Below, in pieces: positions 8,920 through 16,416 of a DNA stretch of 64,000 bases. The stretch lies in assembly GCA_002425225.1 (NCBI GenBank), contig DILV01000016.1, forward strand, positions 169,291-233,290. The letters are read 5' to 3'. The position numbers and the translations under genes are program-made. Within the stretch, counting starts at the first letter, position 1. Each line of letters starts with the position of its first letter. The notes under the pieces are model-generated. The model was not told the DNA's origin. It saw nothing but the letters and a program-made list of their open reading frames with translations, and did not search any database. This DNA is from Thiothrix sp. UBA5583. Its GTDB lineage: Bacteria; Pseudomonadota; Gammaproteobacteria; Thiotrichales; Thiotrichaceae.

Positions 8920-9468
8920 ATGGACGCATTACAAAACGTCGGGGTGTTTCTGGTAGAAACACTGTTCTCACTGTATATAGGCGCAGTGATTATCCGCTTC
9001 CTGCTGGCGTTGTCACGCGCCAATTTCTACAACCCGCTGTCACAGTTTCTGGTCAAAATTACCAACCCGGTACTGATACCGATGCGGCGTTTCATCCCTG
9101 CTGTTGGCAAGCTGGATAGCGCCGCAGTGGTATTGGCTCTGGGTTTGATGATCATCAAGGTATTCCTGTTGCTGAGCATGACTGGCGGAGATGCCAGCCT
9201 GCCGCTGGTCGCGGTTTACTCAGTGCTGGAACTGCTGCGTACCGTGATCCACATCTACATTTTCGCCCTGATTGTGCAAGCAGTGCTAAGCTGGGTGGGA
9301 AACAGTTACGGCAACCCAATGGCGGATATATTGCACAGCCTGACTGACCCGATCCTGCGCCCTATCCGTAATCTCATACCAACCATTGGCATGGTAGATT
9401 TATCACCGATGATTGCCATTCTGTTGTTGTACATCGTCCTGATTGTGTTGCGGTCTTACGGGCTGTAA
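8920..9468 (+). CDS. yggT: YggT family integral membrane protein
   Basis: A 182-residue protein made of two YggT repeats. Each has hydrophobic helices and the conserved motif NP(L/M)...ITNPVL..(M/L)RR or TDPILRPIRNLIP. About five membrane segments are visible. YggT proteins are inner-membrane proteins linked to osmotic response or cell envelope and division; no reaction is known. The ATG at 8920 has an AGGGG site; a TTG at 8917 is possible but less likely. It lies 18 bases after proC and two bases before yggU. Confidence 0.88.
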   Translation: MDALQNVGVFLVETLFSLYIGAVIIRFLLALSRANFYNPLSQFLVKITNPVLIPMRRFIPAVGKLDSAAVVLALGLMIIKVFLLLSMTGGDASLPLVAVYSVLELLRTVIHIYIFALIVQAVLSWVGNSYGNPMADILHSLTDPILRPIRNLIPTIGMVDLSPMIAILLLYIVLIVLRSYGL

Positions 9469-9470
9469 GG

Positions 9471-9761
9471 ATGACTGAATTTTATTATTGGGAAGGCGAA
9501 ACCCTGCACCTGTTGCTACGGGTGCAGCCCAAAGCCAGCAAAGATGAATGGGCAGAAATACAGGGAGACCGCATCCGCTTGCGGATTACTGCGCCGCCGG
9601 TGGAGGGCAAAGCCAACAAACACCTGATCAGGCTGCTCGCAAAGGAATTTGGCATCGCCAAATCAGGCGTGCATATCAGATCGGGCGAAACCGGGCGCAA
9701 CAAACACATCTGCATTGAAGCACCGCTCAACCTGCCCGCAGGCATCATAAAAAAGGGCTGA
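9471..9761 (+). CDS. yggU: YggU/DUF167 family protein
   Basis: A 96-residue DUF167 protein. Diagnostic segments are LLLRVQPKASKDE near residue 12, ITAPPVEGKANKHLI near residue 38 and SGETGRNKHI near residue 70. The family is small, soluble and of unknown biochemical role, and is nearly always found behind yggT. It starts two bases after the yggT stop, so translation is coupled. Its stop codon lies inside the stem-loop that terminates the convergent RNA-binding protein gene. Confidence 0.88.
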   Translation: MTEFYYWEGETLHLLLRVQPKASKDEWAEIQGDRIRLRITAPPVEGKANKHLIRLLAKEFGIAKSGVHIRSGETGRNKHICIEAPLNLPAGIIKKG

Positions 9762-9780
9762 CGGTTGCCCGGTCAGCCCC
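9750..9780 (-). terminator. Intrinsic terminator of the RRM gene
   Basis: Read on the minus strand, an 8-bp stem (GGGCTGAC / GTCAGCCC) is followed by a run of T, shortly after the stop of the RNA-binding protein gene. It overlaps the end of yggU. Confidence 0.85.
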
Positions 9781-9789
9781 TTGGGTGTA

Positions 9790-10212
9790 TCAGAATTCGC
9801 GTCTGCGGAAACCGCCACCATCACGATCACCACCGCGACCGCCGCGATCACCACCGTCACGGCCACCGCCACCGCCGAAACCACCGCGACCACGATCACC
9901 ACCGTCACGACCACCACCGAAGCCACCGCGACCACCGTCACGACCGCCACCACCAGTGCGTGGACGATCTTCACGAGGCTTGGCTTCGTTGACCTTAATA
10001 TTGCGACCCTGAACTGCTTGCTCGTTCAGGCCATTGATAGCTGCTGTAGCTTCTGCGGCATTGGGCATGTCAACAAAACCGAAGCCCTTGGATTGCCCCG
10101 TCATTTTGTCTTTGATCATGCTGACACTGGAAACATCGCCGTATTGGGCGAACAGTTCACGCAAGTCGTTTTCGGTAATTTTATAGGGCAGGTTGCCAAC
10201 GTAGATATTCAC
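9790..10212 (-). CDS. RRM RNA-binding protein with RGG-rich tail
   Basis: A 140-residue protein. Residues 1-77 form one RNA recognition motif with RNP2 (IYVGNL) and RNP1 (KGFGFVDM). Residues 85-140 form an Arg/Gly/Asp tail of repeated GGRDGG and RGGFGGG units. Bacterial RRM proteins of this shape, well known in cyanobacteria, are often cold-induced and bind single-stranded RNA. The start is GTG at 10212, because an in-frame stop lies just upstream. The leader region to gshA is about 240 bases and holds a 12-bp perfect palindrome, so regulation through the leader is plausible. The low-complexity tail could promote condensate formation; that is inference. Confidence 0.9.
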   Translation of the reverse strand: MNIYVGNLPYKITENDLRELFAQYGDVSSVSMIKDKMTGQSKGFGFVDMPNAAEATAAINGLNEQAVQGRNIKVNEAKPREDRPRTGGGGRDGGRGGFGGGRDGGDRGRGGFGGGGGRDGGDRGGRGGDRDGGGFRRREF

Positions 10213-10294
10213 TGTTTGTCATCTCATAAAATCATGTGCTGTTTGGGAATTTACGTTAGAGGCAACCAGTCACACGAATCACCTGATAACGATC

Positions 10295-10306
10295 GGCCAC
10301 GTGGCC
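10295..10306. promoter_or_regulatory. Palindrome GGCCACGTGGCC upstream of the RRM gene
   Basis: A perfect 12-bp palindrome, flanked by further partial symmetry, lies 83 bases upstream of the GTG start in the 238-base gap between gshA and the RRM gene. It could be an operator or a leader hairpin. I see no convincing -35/-10 pair to fix the transcription start. Confidence 0.4.
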
Positions 10307-10450
10307 AATAAGTTATGCACTATGAAACCTGCAAGTCGAAACGTGGCAAGCGAACAAACACAGCGCACGGAACTCTCAAGTATCAGGCAAGTATTCTGGA
10401 GTGTAACCCAGTTTCTTGCCGCTGGTAACTAAAATCGGATGATTGTGGTG

Positions 10451-12049
10451 TTAATTTTTCGTGATTTCCTGAGTGCCCGCAAAATAATCCGCCAAGAAAG
10501 CCGCAAAGTCAGGCGCAGCCCTGCTTTCGATGGCTTGCTGCTGTGCCAGCGATGCCTGCGCCCGCTGCCGGAACGTCTGTACCTGCTCGTCAGGCAAGTG
10601 CCGATTGAGGAAATATTCACGGTGTTCCAGTGACTTGCGCTGGGCAAAATCGAAGAAACTTTCCTTGTTATGGTGCATTTCTTCCAGCATTCGTGCTGAT
10701 GGAGTGATGCCTGAATTCCACGCCAACTGAATTTGGCTATCGAGACAGTCGGTGTAACAGTCTTCGCCATGTACCGCATTGAGCAATTCCGCCACCGGGC
10801 GCATGGCTTGCAGCAACTCACGCGCCTTGTCGCGCAACAACACGTTTTCCCCCAGACACATCAGGCGCACATCCGGGTCACGCCCACGATGGGCGGTGAG
10901 CATCTGATTGTGGTTGATGGCATGGAATTCGTCGGCTGTTACCCAAGGGCTTTCCTGCAACAGGCAGAAATGCATGAAAACTTCGAGGAAAAACAGTTGC
11001 CGCCGGGTCATGCCTGCCGGGTGGAAGGCATTCACGTCGATGGAACGCAATTCCACGTAGGCGATCCCACGCCGATCCAGCGCATCGGTGGGTTTCTCAA
11101 AACCGTCCAGCGGCTGCTTGGGGCGTACTGTACTGTAGTATTCGTTTTCGATTTGCAGGATGTTGGCATTGAGCTGGCGGTATTCGCCATCGACCTTCAC
11201 CCCCAGCTCTGCGTATTCCGGGCAAGGGGTATTGATAGCGCGGCGCAGACTGCTGACATAGCTGTCCAACGTGTTGTAACAGACATTGACCCCGGTCTTG
11301 TTTTCCTTGCTGTTGGTATAGCCGATGTTGCCCATACGCAGCGATGTGCCGAACGGCTCGTACAGGGTGTGCTGGTTGAGGGTTTCCATGCCTTCCGGGG
11401 GTGTCCTGCCGCCGAGGAAACTTTTACAAATGGCAGGTGAGGTGCCGAACAGGTAAATGATCAGCCAGCCGTAACGTTGCAGGTTGCGCACCAGTGCCAT
11501 GTATTGCGCATCGCGGAATTGGCGCAGGCTGTCGGTATTGCCCTGCACGCTTTGCCATGGTTGCCAAAAGACTTCGTCAAACGAATAGTTGAAATGGATT
11601 CCGGCAATCACCTGCATGGCTTTGCCGTAGCGCAAAGCCAACCCTTGGCGATAGATGTGTTTCATGCGCCCGGCGTTGGATGTGCCGTATTCTGCGATAC
11701 GGATGTCATCTTCCCCTGTCAGTACGCAAGGCATACTGGTTGTCCACAGCAATTCGTCACCCAGTTGCTGGTAAACAAAGGTTTCGATGTCGAGCAGGAA
11801 ATCCAGGGCTTGCGTGGCACGTTGCTGGGGTGGGGTAATCAGTTCCAGTAGGGATTCGGCGTAATCGGTGGTAATCCACGGATGGGTGAGAGCAGAACCC
11901 AGCACCTTGGGGTGATCAAGTTGGGAAAGACGTCCGGCAGTGTTGACGCGCAGGCTTTCCTTTTCCAGCCCGGTGCGGGCGTTGCGCAAATAAGGTTGGA
12001 GTTGGTGGGTAACGATGGATTGCAGGTTTTGTTCCAGCACGCGGTACAC
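10451..12049 (-). CDS. gshA: Glutamate-cysteine ligase
   Basis: The 532-residue product matches proteobacterial type 1 GshA (about 518 residues in E. coli). GshA makes gamma-glutamylcysteine, the first step of glutathione synthesis. Recognisable parts are GLEKESLRV near residue 27, HPWITTDYAESLLELITPP near residue 55 and YVELRSIDVN near residue 330. The start is GTG at 12049 with a GGAG site seven bases away. Glutathione may matter here beyond redox buffering, since persulfidic sulfur carriers in sulfur oxidisers often rely on it. It stands alone between the RRM gene and phaC, all on the minus strand. Confidence 0.93.
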   Translation of the reverse strand: MYRVLEQNLQSIVTHQLQPYLRNARTGLEKESLRVNTAGRLSQLDHPKVLGSALTHPWITTDYAESLLELITPPQQRATQALDFLLDIETFVYQQLGDELLWTTSMPCVLTGEDDIRIAEYGTSNAGRMKHIYRQGLALRYGKAMQVIAGIHFNYSFDEVFWQPWQSVQGNTDSLRQFRDAQYMALVRNLQRYGWLIIYLFGTSPAICKSFLGGRTPPEGMETLNQHTLYEPFGTSLRMGNIGYTNSKENKTGVNVCYNTLDSYVSSLRRAINTPCPEYAELGVKVDGEYRQLNANILQIENEYYSTVRPKQPLDGFEKPTDALDRRGIAYVELRSIDVNAFHPAGMTRRQLFFLEVFMHFCLLQESPWVTADEFHAINHNQMLTAHRGRDPDVRLMCLGENVLLRDKARELLQAMRPVAELLNAVHGEDCYTDCLDSQIQLAWNSGITPSARMLEEMHHNKESFFDFAQRKSLEHREYFLNRHLPDEQVQTFRQRAQASLAQQQAIESRAAPDFAAFLADYFAGTQEITKN

Positions 12050-12160
12050 AGAGGACTCCAGATCAGGGATAAAGACAAATTAGAGCATAGCCGGGGGGGA
12101 TTACAAAATCTCTTGCTCAGGGCGAGTGTATGCGAATACCCAGACAGACAGGCCAACAGT

Positions 12161-12184
12161 GGGGCAGACAGGAGTGTCTGCCCC
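12161..12184 (-). terminator. Stem-loop downstream of phaC
   Basis: A perfect 10-bp stem (GGGGCAGACA / TGTCTGCCCC) with a 4-base loop lies 11 bases after the phaC stop. It lacks a T-run, so it may be a weak terminator or a stabilising 3' hairpin. Confidence 0.5.
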
Positions 12185-12194
12185 TTAAGCAACG

Positions 12195-14228
12195 TTAAGC
12201 TGTTGGCTTTTTAGGTTTGGCTGACTTTTTTGCCGCAGCTTTTTTTGGGGCTGGCGCGGCTACTGCTTCCGGTTCAGCGGCGGCAACAGATTCTGGCGCG
12301 GCTACTGCTTCCGGTTCAGCGGCGGCAACAGGTTCTGGCGCGGCTACTGCTTCCGGCTCAGCGGCGGCAACAGGTTCTGGTGCGGCTACTACTTCTGGCA
12401 ATTGCGTGACTTCCAGACGCGGGGCTGGTTCACCCAGACGGCATTTGACGTAAGTACCCGGTGCATCTTCAATGGCTTTCAGCTTGCCCATGCCTGGTTG
12501 ACGGGCATCCACTTGCGCATCACCCAATGTGCGCACCCAGCCATCCCACTCGGGCCACCAGGAACCGGCATTGACCTGGGTGTTTGCCAGCCAAGTATCA
12601 GCGCTTTCTGGCAGGTCATCACTGACACGGTAGTTGTACTTTTTAGCAGCCGGTGGGTTAATGATCCCGGCAATGTGACCCGAGCCTCCCAGAATGAAGC
12701 GCACATCACCACCAAACAGGCGAGCGCCCGAGTAGGTGGATTTCCACGGAGCAATGTGGTCTTCGATCGCGGAAATAAAGCAGGCAGGCGTATCAATCGT
12801 GCCGATGTCCAGTTCCACGCCATCAATGCTGAGGGCTTTGGGCTGGCAGAGTTTGTTGTCCTTGTAAAGGTTGCGCAGATACCACGAGTGCATTTTCGCA
12901 GGCATCCGGGTGGAATCGGAGTTCCAGTACAACAAGTCGAATGGGCGCGGGTCATTACCCATCAGGTAGTTGTTGACGTAGAATGACCAGATCAAATCAT
13001 TGGCACGCAACAGGTTGAATGCACCCGCCATCAGGCTGCCATCCATGTAACCCTGCTCGTTCATTTGTGCTTCCAGACCGCTGATTTGCACTTCGTCGAT
13101 AAACAGACCCAACTCACCCGGTTCGGCGAAATTCAACATGGTGGTGAAGAACGTGGCGCTCTTGATGCGGTTATCGCCTTTGGCTTTCAGGTAAGCCAGG
13201 GTGGAAGTCAGCAATGTGCCACCGATGCAGTAGCCAATCGCGTTCATCTCGGCTTCGCCGGTATCGTACTGCACCGCATCCATCGCCTGGACAACAGCGT
13301 GGACGTAATCTTCAAAGCCAACCTCGGCATAGGTTTCGTCAGGGTTGATCCAGGAAATGACAAAGACGGTGTGCCCTTGATCCACCAGCCATTTGAGCAT
13401 GGAGTTCTTGGGTTGCAAATCCATGATGTAAAACTTGTTGATCCACGGTGGCACGATCAGTAGCGGGCGCTTCAGGACTTTTTCCGTGCTGGGCGTGTAC
13501 TGGATCAACTGGAACATGCGGTTCTGGAACACCACCTTGCCGGGTGTTGCCGCCACGTTTTCCCCCAGTTTGAAGGCTTTGGTGTCAGTCATGCGGATGC
13601 GCAATTGCCCATTGCCTGCTTCCAGATCTTCCAGCATGTTTTTCAGGCCGTGAACCAGATTCGCGCCTTTGGTATTGCGGATTTTTTCAATCACTGCCGG
13701 GTTGGTCAGGGCAAAATTGGTGGGCGACATCGCATCAAGGTTACGTTCGGTGAAAAACTTGACGCGCTCGGCGGTGTGTGCGTCCAGACCTTCAGCAGAG
13801 GCAACCACTTTGCGTGTCCAGTCGGAAACCAGCAGGTAAGATTGCTTGATCACATCAAAGATCGGTTTGGTTTCCCAGTCTTCGTGGCTGAAACGCCGGT
13901 CAGATTTTGGGGCTTCGATCACTTTGCCAGCCGGTTGCCCGGTCAGGAAACTCTGCATGGCATGTTGGGTCAATTCCATCGACTTTTGCCAAAAAGCCAT
14001 GTTGGCTTCAATGAGCTTTTCCGGGTTTTTGGCGATGGCTTCCATCCAGTCGCTGTAGGCTTGCTTGAGATTGAAAGGGTCGAGTTTCAGGCTTTCATAG
14101 GATTTGCTGAAACCCGCCATGATCTCTTCGACCTGCTTGAAATTTTCGCCCATTTCCTTGGCAACAGAGGCGAAACCCAAGGTATTGATAGCGGCTTGGG
14201 AATCGCCCGGTTGAGTGTTGTCCGACAT
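12195..14228 (-). CDS. phaC: Class I poly(3-hydroxyalkanoate) synthase with long Lys/Ala/Pro tail
   Basis: PhaC polymerises hydroxyacyl-CoA into PHA granules. The start at 14228 (MSDNTQPGDSQ) has an AAGGAGA site and gives 677 residues. The lipase-like box GYCIGG carries the catalytic Cys; the catalytic His is in GSGHIAG, and PWINKFYIMDL is a class I signature. The usual class I enzyme is near 590 residues. Here the last 80 or so residues are an extra tail: tandem 14-residue Ala/Pro/Glu/Val repeats and then a histone H1-like run (KKAAAKKSAKPKK). Such a tail recalls the DNA-binding region of PhaF-type phasins and could tether granules to DNA; that is inference. Confidence 0.93.
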   Translation of the reverse strand: MSDNTQPGDSQAAINTLGFASVAKEMGENFKQVEEIMAGFSKSYESLKLDPFNLKQAYSDWMEAIAKNPEKLIEANMAFWQKSMELTQHAMQSFLTGQPAGKVIEAPKSDRRFSHEDWETKPIFDVIKQSYLLVSDWTRKVVASAEGLDAHTAERVKFFTERNLDAMSPTNFALTNPAVIEKIRNTKGANLVHGLKNMLEDLEAGNGQLRIRMTDTKAFKLGENVAATPGKVVFQNRMFQLIQYTPSTEKVLKRPLLIVPPWINKFYIMDLQPKNSMLKWLVDQGHTVFVISWINPDETYAEVGFEDYVHAVVQAMDAVQYDTGEAEMNAIGYCIGGTLLTSTLAYLKAKGDNRIKSATFFTTMLNFAEPGELGLFIDEVQISGLEAQMNEQGYMDGSLMAGAFNLLRANDLIWSFYVNNYLMGNDPRPFDLLYWNSDSTRMPAKMHSWYLRNLYKDNKLCQPKALSIDGVELDIGTIDTPACFISAIEDHIAPWKSTYSGARLFGGDVRFILGGSGHIAGIINPPAAKKYNYRVSDDLPESADTWLANTQVNAGSWWPEWDGWVRTLGDAQVDARQPGMGKLKAIEDAPGTYVKCRLGEPAPRLEVTQLPEVVAAPEPVAAAEPEAVAAPEPVAAAEPEAVAAPESVAAAEPEAVAAPAPKKAAAKKSAKPKKPTA
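12256..12381 (-). repeat. Three tandem 42-bp repeats in the phaC tail
   Basis: Three near-identical 42-bp units (12256-12297, 12298-12339, 12340-12381), with a degenerate fourth on the upstream-coding side, encode 14-residue blocks of the type AAPEPVAAAEPEAV. They differ by only a few bases, so copy number probably varies between strains. Confidence 0.9.
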
Positions 14229-14389
14229 GACTGTCTCCTTTGGTGATGATTCTGGTGTCACTGTGGGTGCGATTGTACCGTTATCGTTGAATGCCCGGAT
14301 ACTGGATATGTATCCGGCACATTGTAATCGTCAATCAGGCGGGAACACAGCACCCAAAACTGTTTTTGTTGGCATGGTGCGCTACAAAT

Positions 14390-14944
14390 TCATTGTTTTA
14401 GCACAGGTTCATGGGTGCTCCCCCTGATCGCCTGCTGGAATTCGGCTTCGGTAAGGATGGGCGTCTGCGCGGGCAAGCGTTCGGGAAACAGGATGCCATC
14501 AAGATGGTCGCATTCGTGCTGGATGATGCGGGCGATGAAACCGTCAAAAGCTGCTTCCACCACTGCGCCCTGCCGGTCGAGGTAACGCATGTGCAAGCGG
14601 GTGGCACGGATAACCTGGGCGCGGGCATCGGGTACGCTCAGACAACCTTCCCAACCCGTACACGTGGCGGCGGATTGCCAGAGGATTTCCGGGTTGAGCA
14701 TGGCAAGCGGCTGCATCAGCGGCGCATCAGGGTAACGCGGGTTGGGGCGCGAGGCGACAATGATGATGCGCAAACTGACAAACACCTGCGGGGCGGCAAT
14801 ACCGACACCACTGGAGGCTTCCAGCGTCAACAACAGGTCGTCCAGCAAGGCTTGTACCGCAGGATCGTGAATATCCGCAACAGGTTGCGCCCGCTGTTGC
14901 AGGATGGGGTCGCCACGCTTGGCGATGGGCAGGATGCGGGGCAT
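14390..14944 (-). CDS. def: Peptide deformylase
   Basis: The start at 14944 (MPRILPIAKRGDP) gives 184 residues. The three deformylase motifs are present in order: GIAAPQ near residue 49, EGCLSVP near residue 97 and QHECDHLDG near residue 139; the Cys and two His bind the metal. Deformylases remove the formyl group from nascent proteins. The first motif has GIAAPQ in place of the usual GLAAPQ. It follows purU by seven bases and is not next to fmt, so it is probably a second deformylase copy. Pairing with the formyl-THF deformylase gene hints at a shared one-carbon role, which is inference. Confidence 0.92.
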   Translation of the reverse strand: MPRILPIAKRGDPILQQRAQPVADIHDPAVQALLDDLLLTLEASSGVGIAAPQVFVSLRIIIVASRPNPRYPDAPLMQPLAMLNPEILWQSAATCTGWEGCLSVPDARAQVIRATRLHMRYLDRQGAVVEAAFDGFIARIIQHECDHLDGILFPERLPAQTPILTEAEFQQAIRGSTHEPVLKQ

Positions 14945-14951
14945 GACGCGA

Positions 14952-15815
14952 CTATTTAAAGACAACGGTTTTATTGCCATCCACAAACACGCGCCGCTCA
15001 ATGTGCAGGCGCACGGCACGGGCAAGGGCATTGTTTTCCAGATCGCGCCCCAGTGCTGCCAAGGCTTCGGGCAGGAACGTGTGGTCGACACGCTCCACTG
15101 ATTGCTCAATGATCGGGCCTTCGTCAAGGTCGGATGTGACGTAATGCGCCGTTGCCCCAATCAGCTTTACCCCCCGGTCAAATGCCTGATGGTAAGGGCG
15201 AGCACCCTTGAATCCCGGCAGGAATGAGTGGTGGATATTGATACACATCCCTGCCAACTTGCGGCAGGTATCATTGGAAAGGATTTGCATGTAACGCGCC
15301 AGCACCACCAGTTCTGCTTCGGTTTCGCTCACGATGTCCAGCATCCTTGCTTCCTGTTCGGCTTTGTTGCCCTTGCCGACGGGCAGACAGACAAAGCGGA
15401 TACCTTCGCGTTCCACAATCGAACGTAAATCCATGTGGTTGGAAATGACACACACCACCTGCATATTCAGATCACCCTTGTGCTTGCGGTACAGCAGATC
15501 AACCAGGCAATGGTCGGCTTTCGACACCATCAGGATCACGCGGGTCGGGCGGGCGGCATTGGTGATACGCCATTGCATGTCAAAACGGCTGGCTACCGTG
15601 GCAAACTGGCTACGCAGGTCAGCTATGGAGGGGGATAACTCCGTATCGGGGCGGAACATGATACGGCAAAAGAATTTCTGGGTCATTTCATCGTCATACT
15701 GCGCCATTTCGTTAATGTAGCAGCGGGACTCTGCCAAAAAGCCGGTAACAGCAGCAACAATCCCGGTAGTGGCTGGACAGGTGACGGTGAGGATATAGTT
15801 TTCTGGTTCAGTCAT
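14952..15815 (-). CDS. purU: Formyltetrahydrofolate deformylase
   Basis: A 287-residue PurU. The N-terminal ACT domain (residues 8-85) is followed by a formyl-transferase-type hydrolase domain with HHSFLPGFKGARPYHQAF near residue 200 and the catalytic-site stretch GATAHYVTSDLDEGPII. PurU splits 10-formyl-THF to formate and THF, which balances one-carbon units and supplies formate for PurT. Length and motifs are standard. It is the first gene of a two-gene operon with a peptide deformylase. Confidence 0.93.
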   Translation of the reverse strand: MTEPENYILTVTCPATTGIVAAVTGFLAESRCYINEMAQYDDEMTQKFFCRIMFRPDTELSPSIADLRSQFATVASRFDMQWRITNAARPTRVILMVSKADHCLVDLLYRKHKGDLNMQVVCVISNHMDLRSIVEREGIRFVCLPVGKGNKAEQEARMLDIVSETEAELVVLARYMQILSNDTCRKLAGMCINIHHSFLPGFKGARPYHQAFDRGVKLIGATAHYVTSDLDEGPIIEQSVERVDHTFLPEALAALGRDLENNALARAVRLHIERRVFVDGNKTVVFK

Positions 15816-16149
15816 GGGATATGTTTCTCGCGGAATGCCTCAGGATTCGCGCCATTCTAGGGGGATTTGCGGATCATGGGAAATCCGGGGTGATACAGCC
15901 TGTTTTCAGGCAGGAAATTCCTTATGCTAAAAATTTACACGAAGTTTCGCACTAATTTGGTGCAATTGGGAAATTGTCGACAATATGTAGGATTATCCTG
16001 CCATTTCACCGCCTGAACACCCCTAAACGACCGACAAGAATCCACAAATTGTTGGCTGATCCACGGTTTTTATAATTTCAGCAATTTACATGTTGTTTAC
16101 ATTCACGCTAAACTCATCGCGTTTGTGCAACAACGGAGGAGTCTAAACT
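15816..16149 (+). promoter_or_regulatory. Control region of the DUF4212/symporter operon
   Basis: This 334-base gap between purU and the symporter operon holds no gene. It has a perfect 12-bp palindrome ATTGTCGACAAT at 15973-15984, extended to ATTGTCGACAATAT. A sigma-70-like promoter (TTTACA at 16085, 18-base spacer, TAAACT at 16109) and a strong GGAGGAG site at 16136 follow. The same 14-nt element occurs in the same orientation upstream of the DUF485/ActP operon. Confidence 0.7.
15973..15986 (+). promoter_or_regulatory. Putative operator ATTGTCGACAATAT, copy 1
   Basis: A perfect palindrome plus two bases, identical to the element at 24881-24894 when both are read on the coding strand. It lies about 160 bases from the DUF4212 start. 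CAATAT may itself act as a -10 with TTGGTG 18 bases upstream, which would place the operator over a promoter. The spacing and symmetry fit a GntR-type dimer, but the regulator is not known. Confidence 0.6.
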
Positions 16150-16404
16150 ATGTTGGATAAATCAGCACAGGCGTACTGGGCGGCGAATGTCCGTCTGCTT
16201 AGTATGTGCCTGGTCATTTGGTTCATTGTGTCATTCGGTTTTGGTATTTTGCTGGTTGAACCACTCAATGCCATTCACTTGGGTGGTTATAAACTTGGCT
16301 TCTGGTTCGCCCAGCAAGGCTCAATTTACGTCTTTATCGGCCTGATCTTCTTCTATGCATGGCGCATGGGTCAGATCGACCGTCAATTTGACGTTCACGA
16401 ATAA
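16150..16404 (+). CDS. DUF4212 small membrane subunit of a sodium:solute symporter
   Basis: An 84-residue protein with two membrane helices (about residues 18-36 and 57-72) and the family start AYWAANVRLL. DUF4212 proteins are encoded directly before VC_2705-type SSS symporters and are thought to be their small partner, like YjcH for ActP. It starts after GGAGGAG and lies 12 bases before the symporter gene, so they form one operon. Confidence 0.9.
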   Translation: MLDKSAQAYWAANVRLLSMCLVIWFIVSFGFGILLVEPLNAIHLGGYKLGFWFAQQGSIYVFIGLIFFYAWRMGQIDRQFDVHE

Positions 16405-16416
16405 GGGGGGAATCGT

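Noticed and set aside
12161..12184. Strong phaC terminator
   Set aside because: The stem is perfect, but neither strand has a T-run after it; kept only as a stem-loop of moderate confidence.
12256..12381. Tandem 42-bp repeats as a CRISPR-like array
   Set aside because: Units are contiguous with no spacers and lie in frame within phaC.
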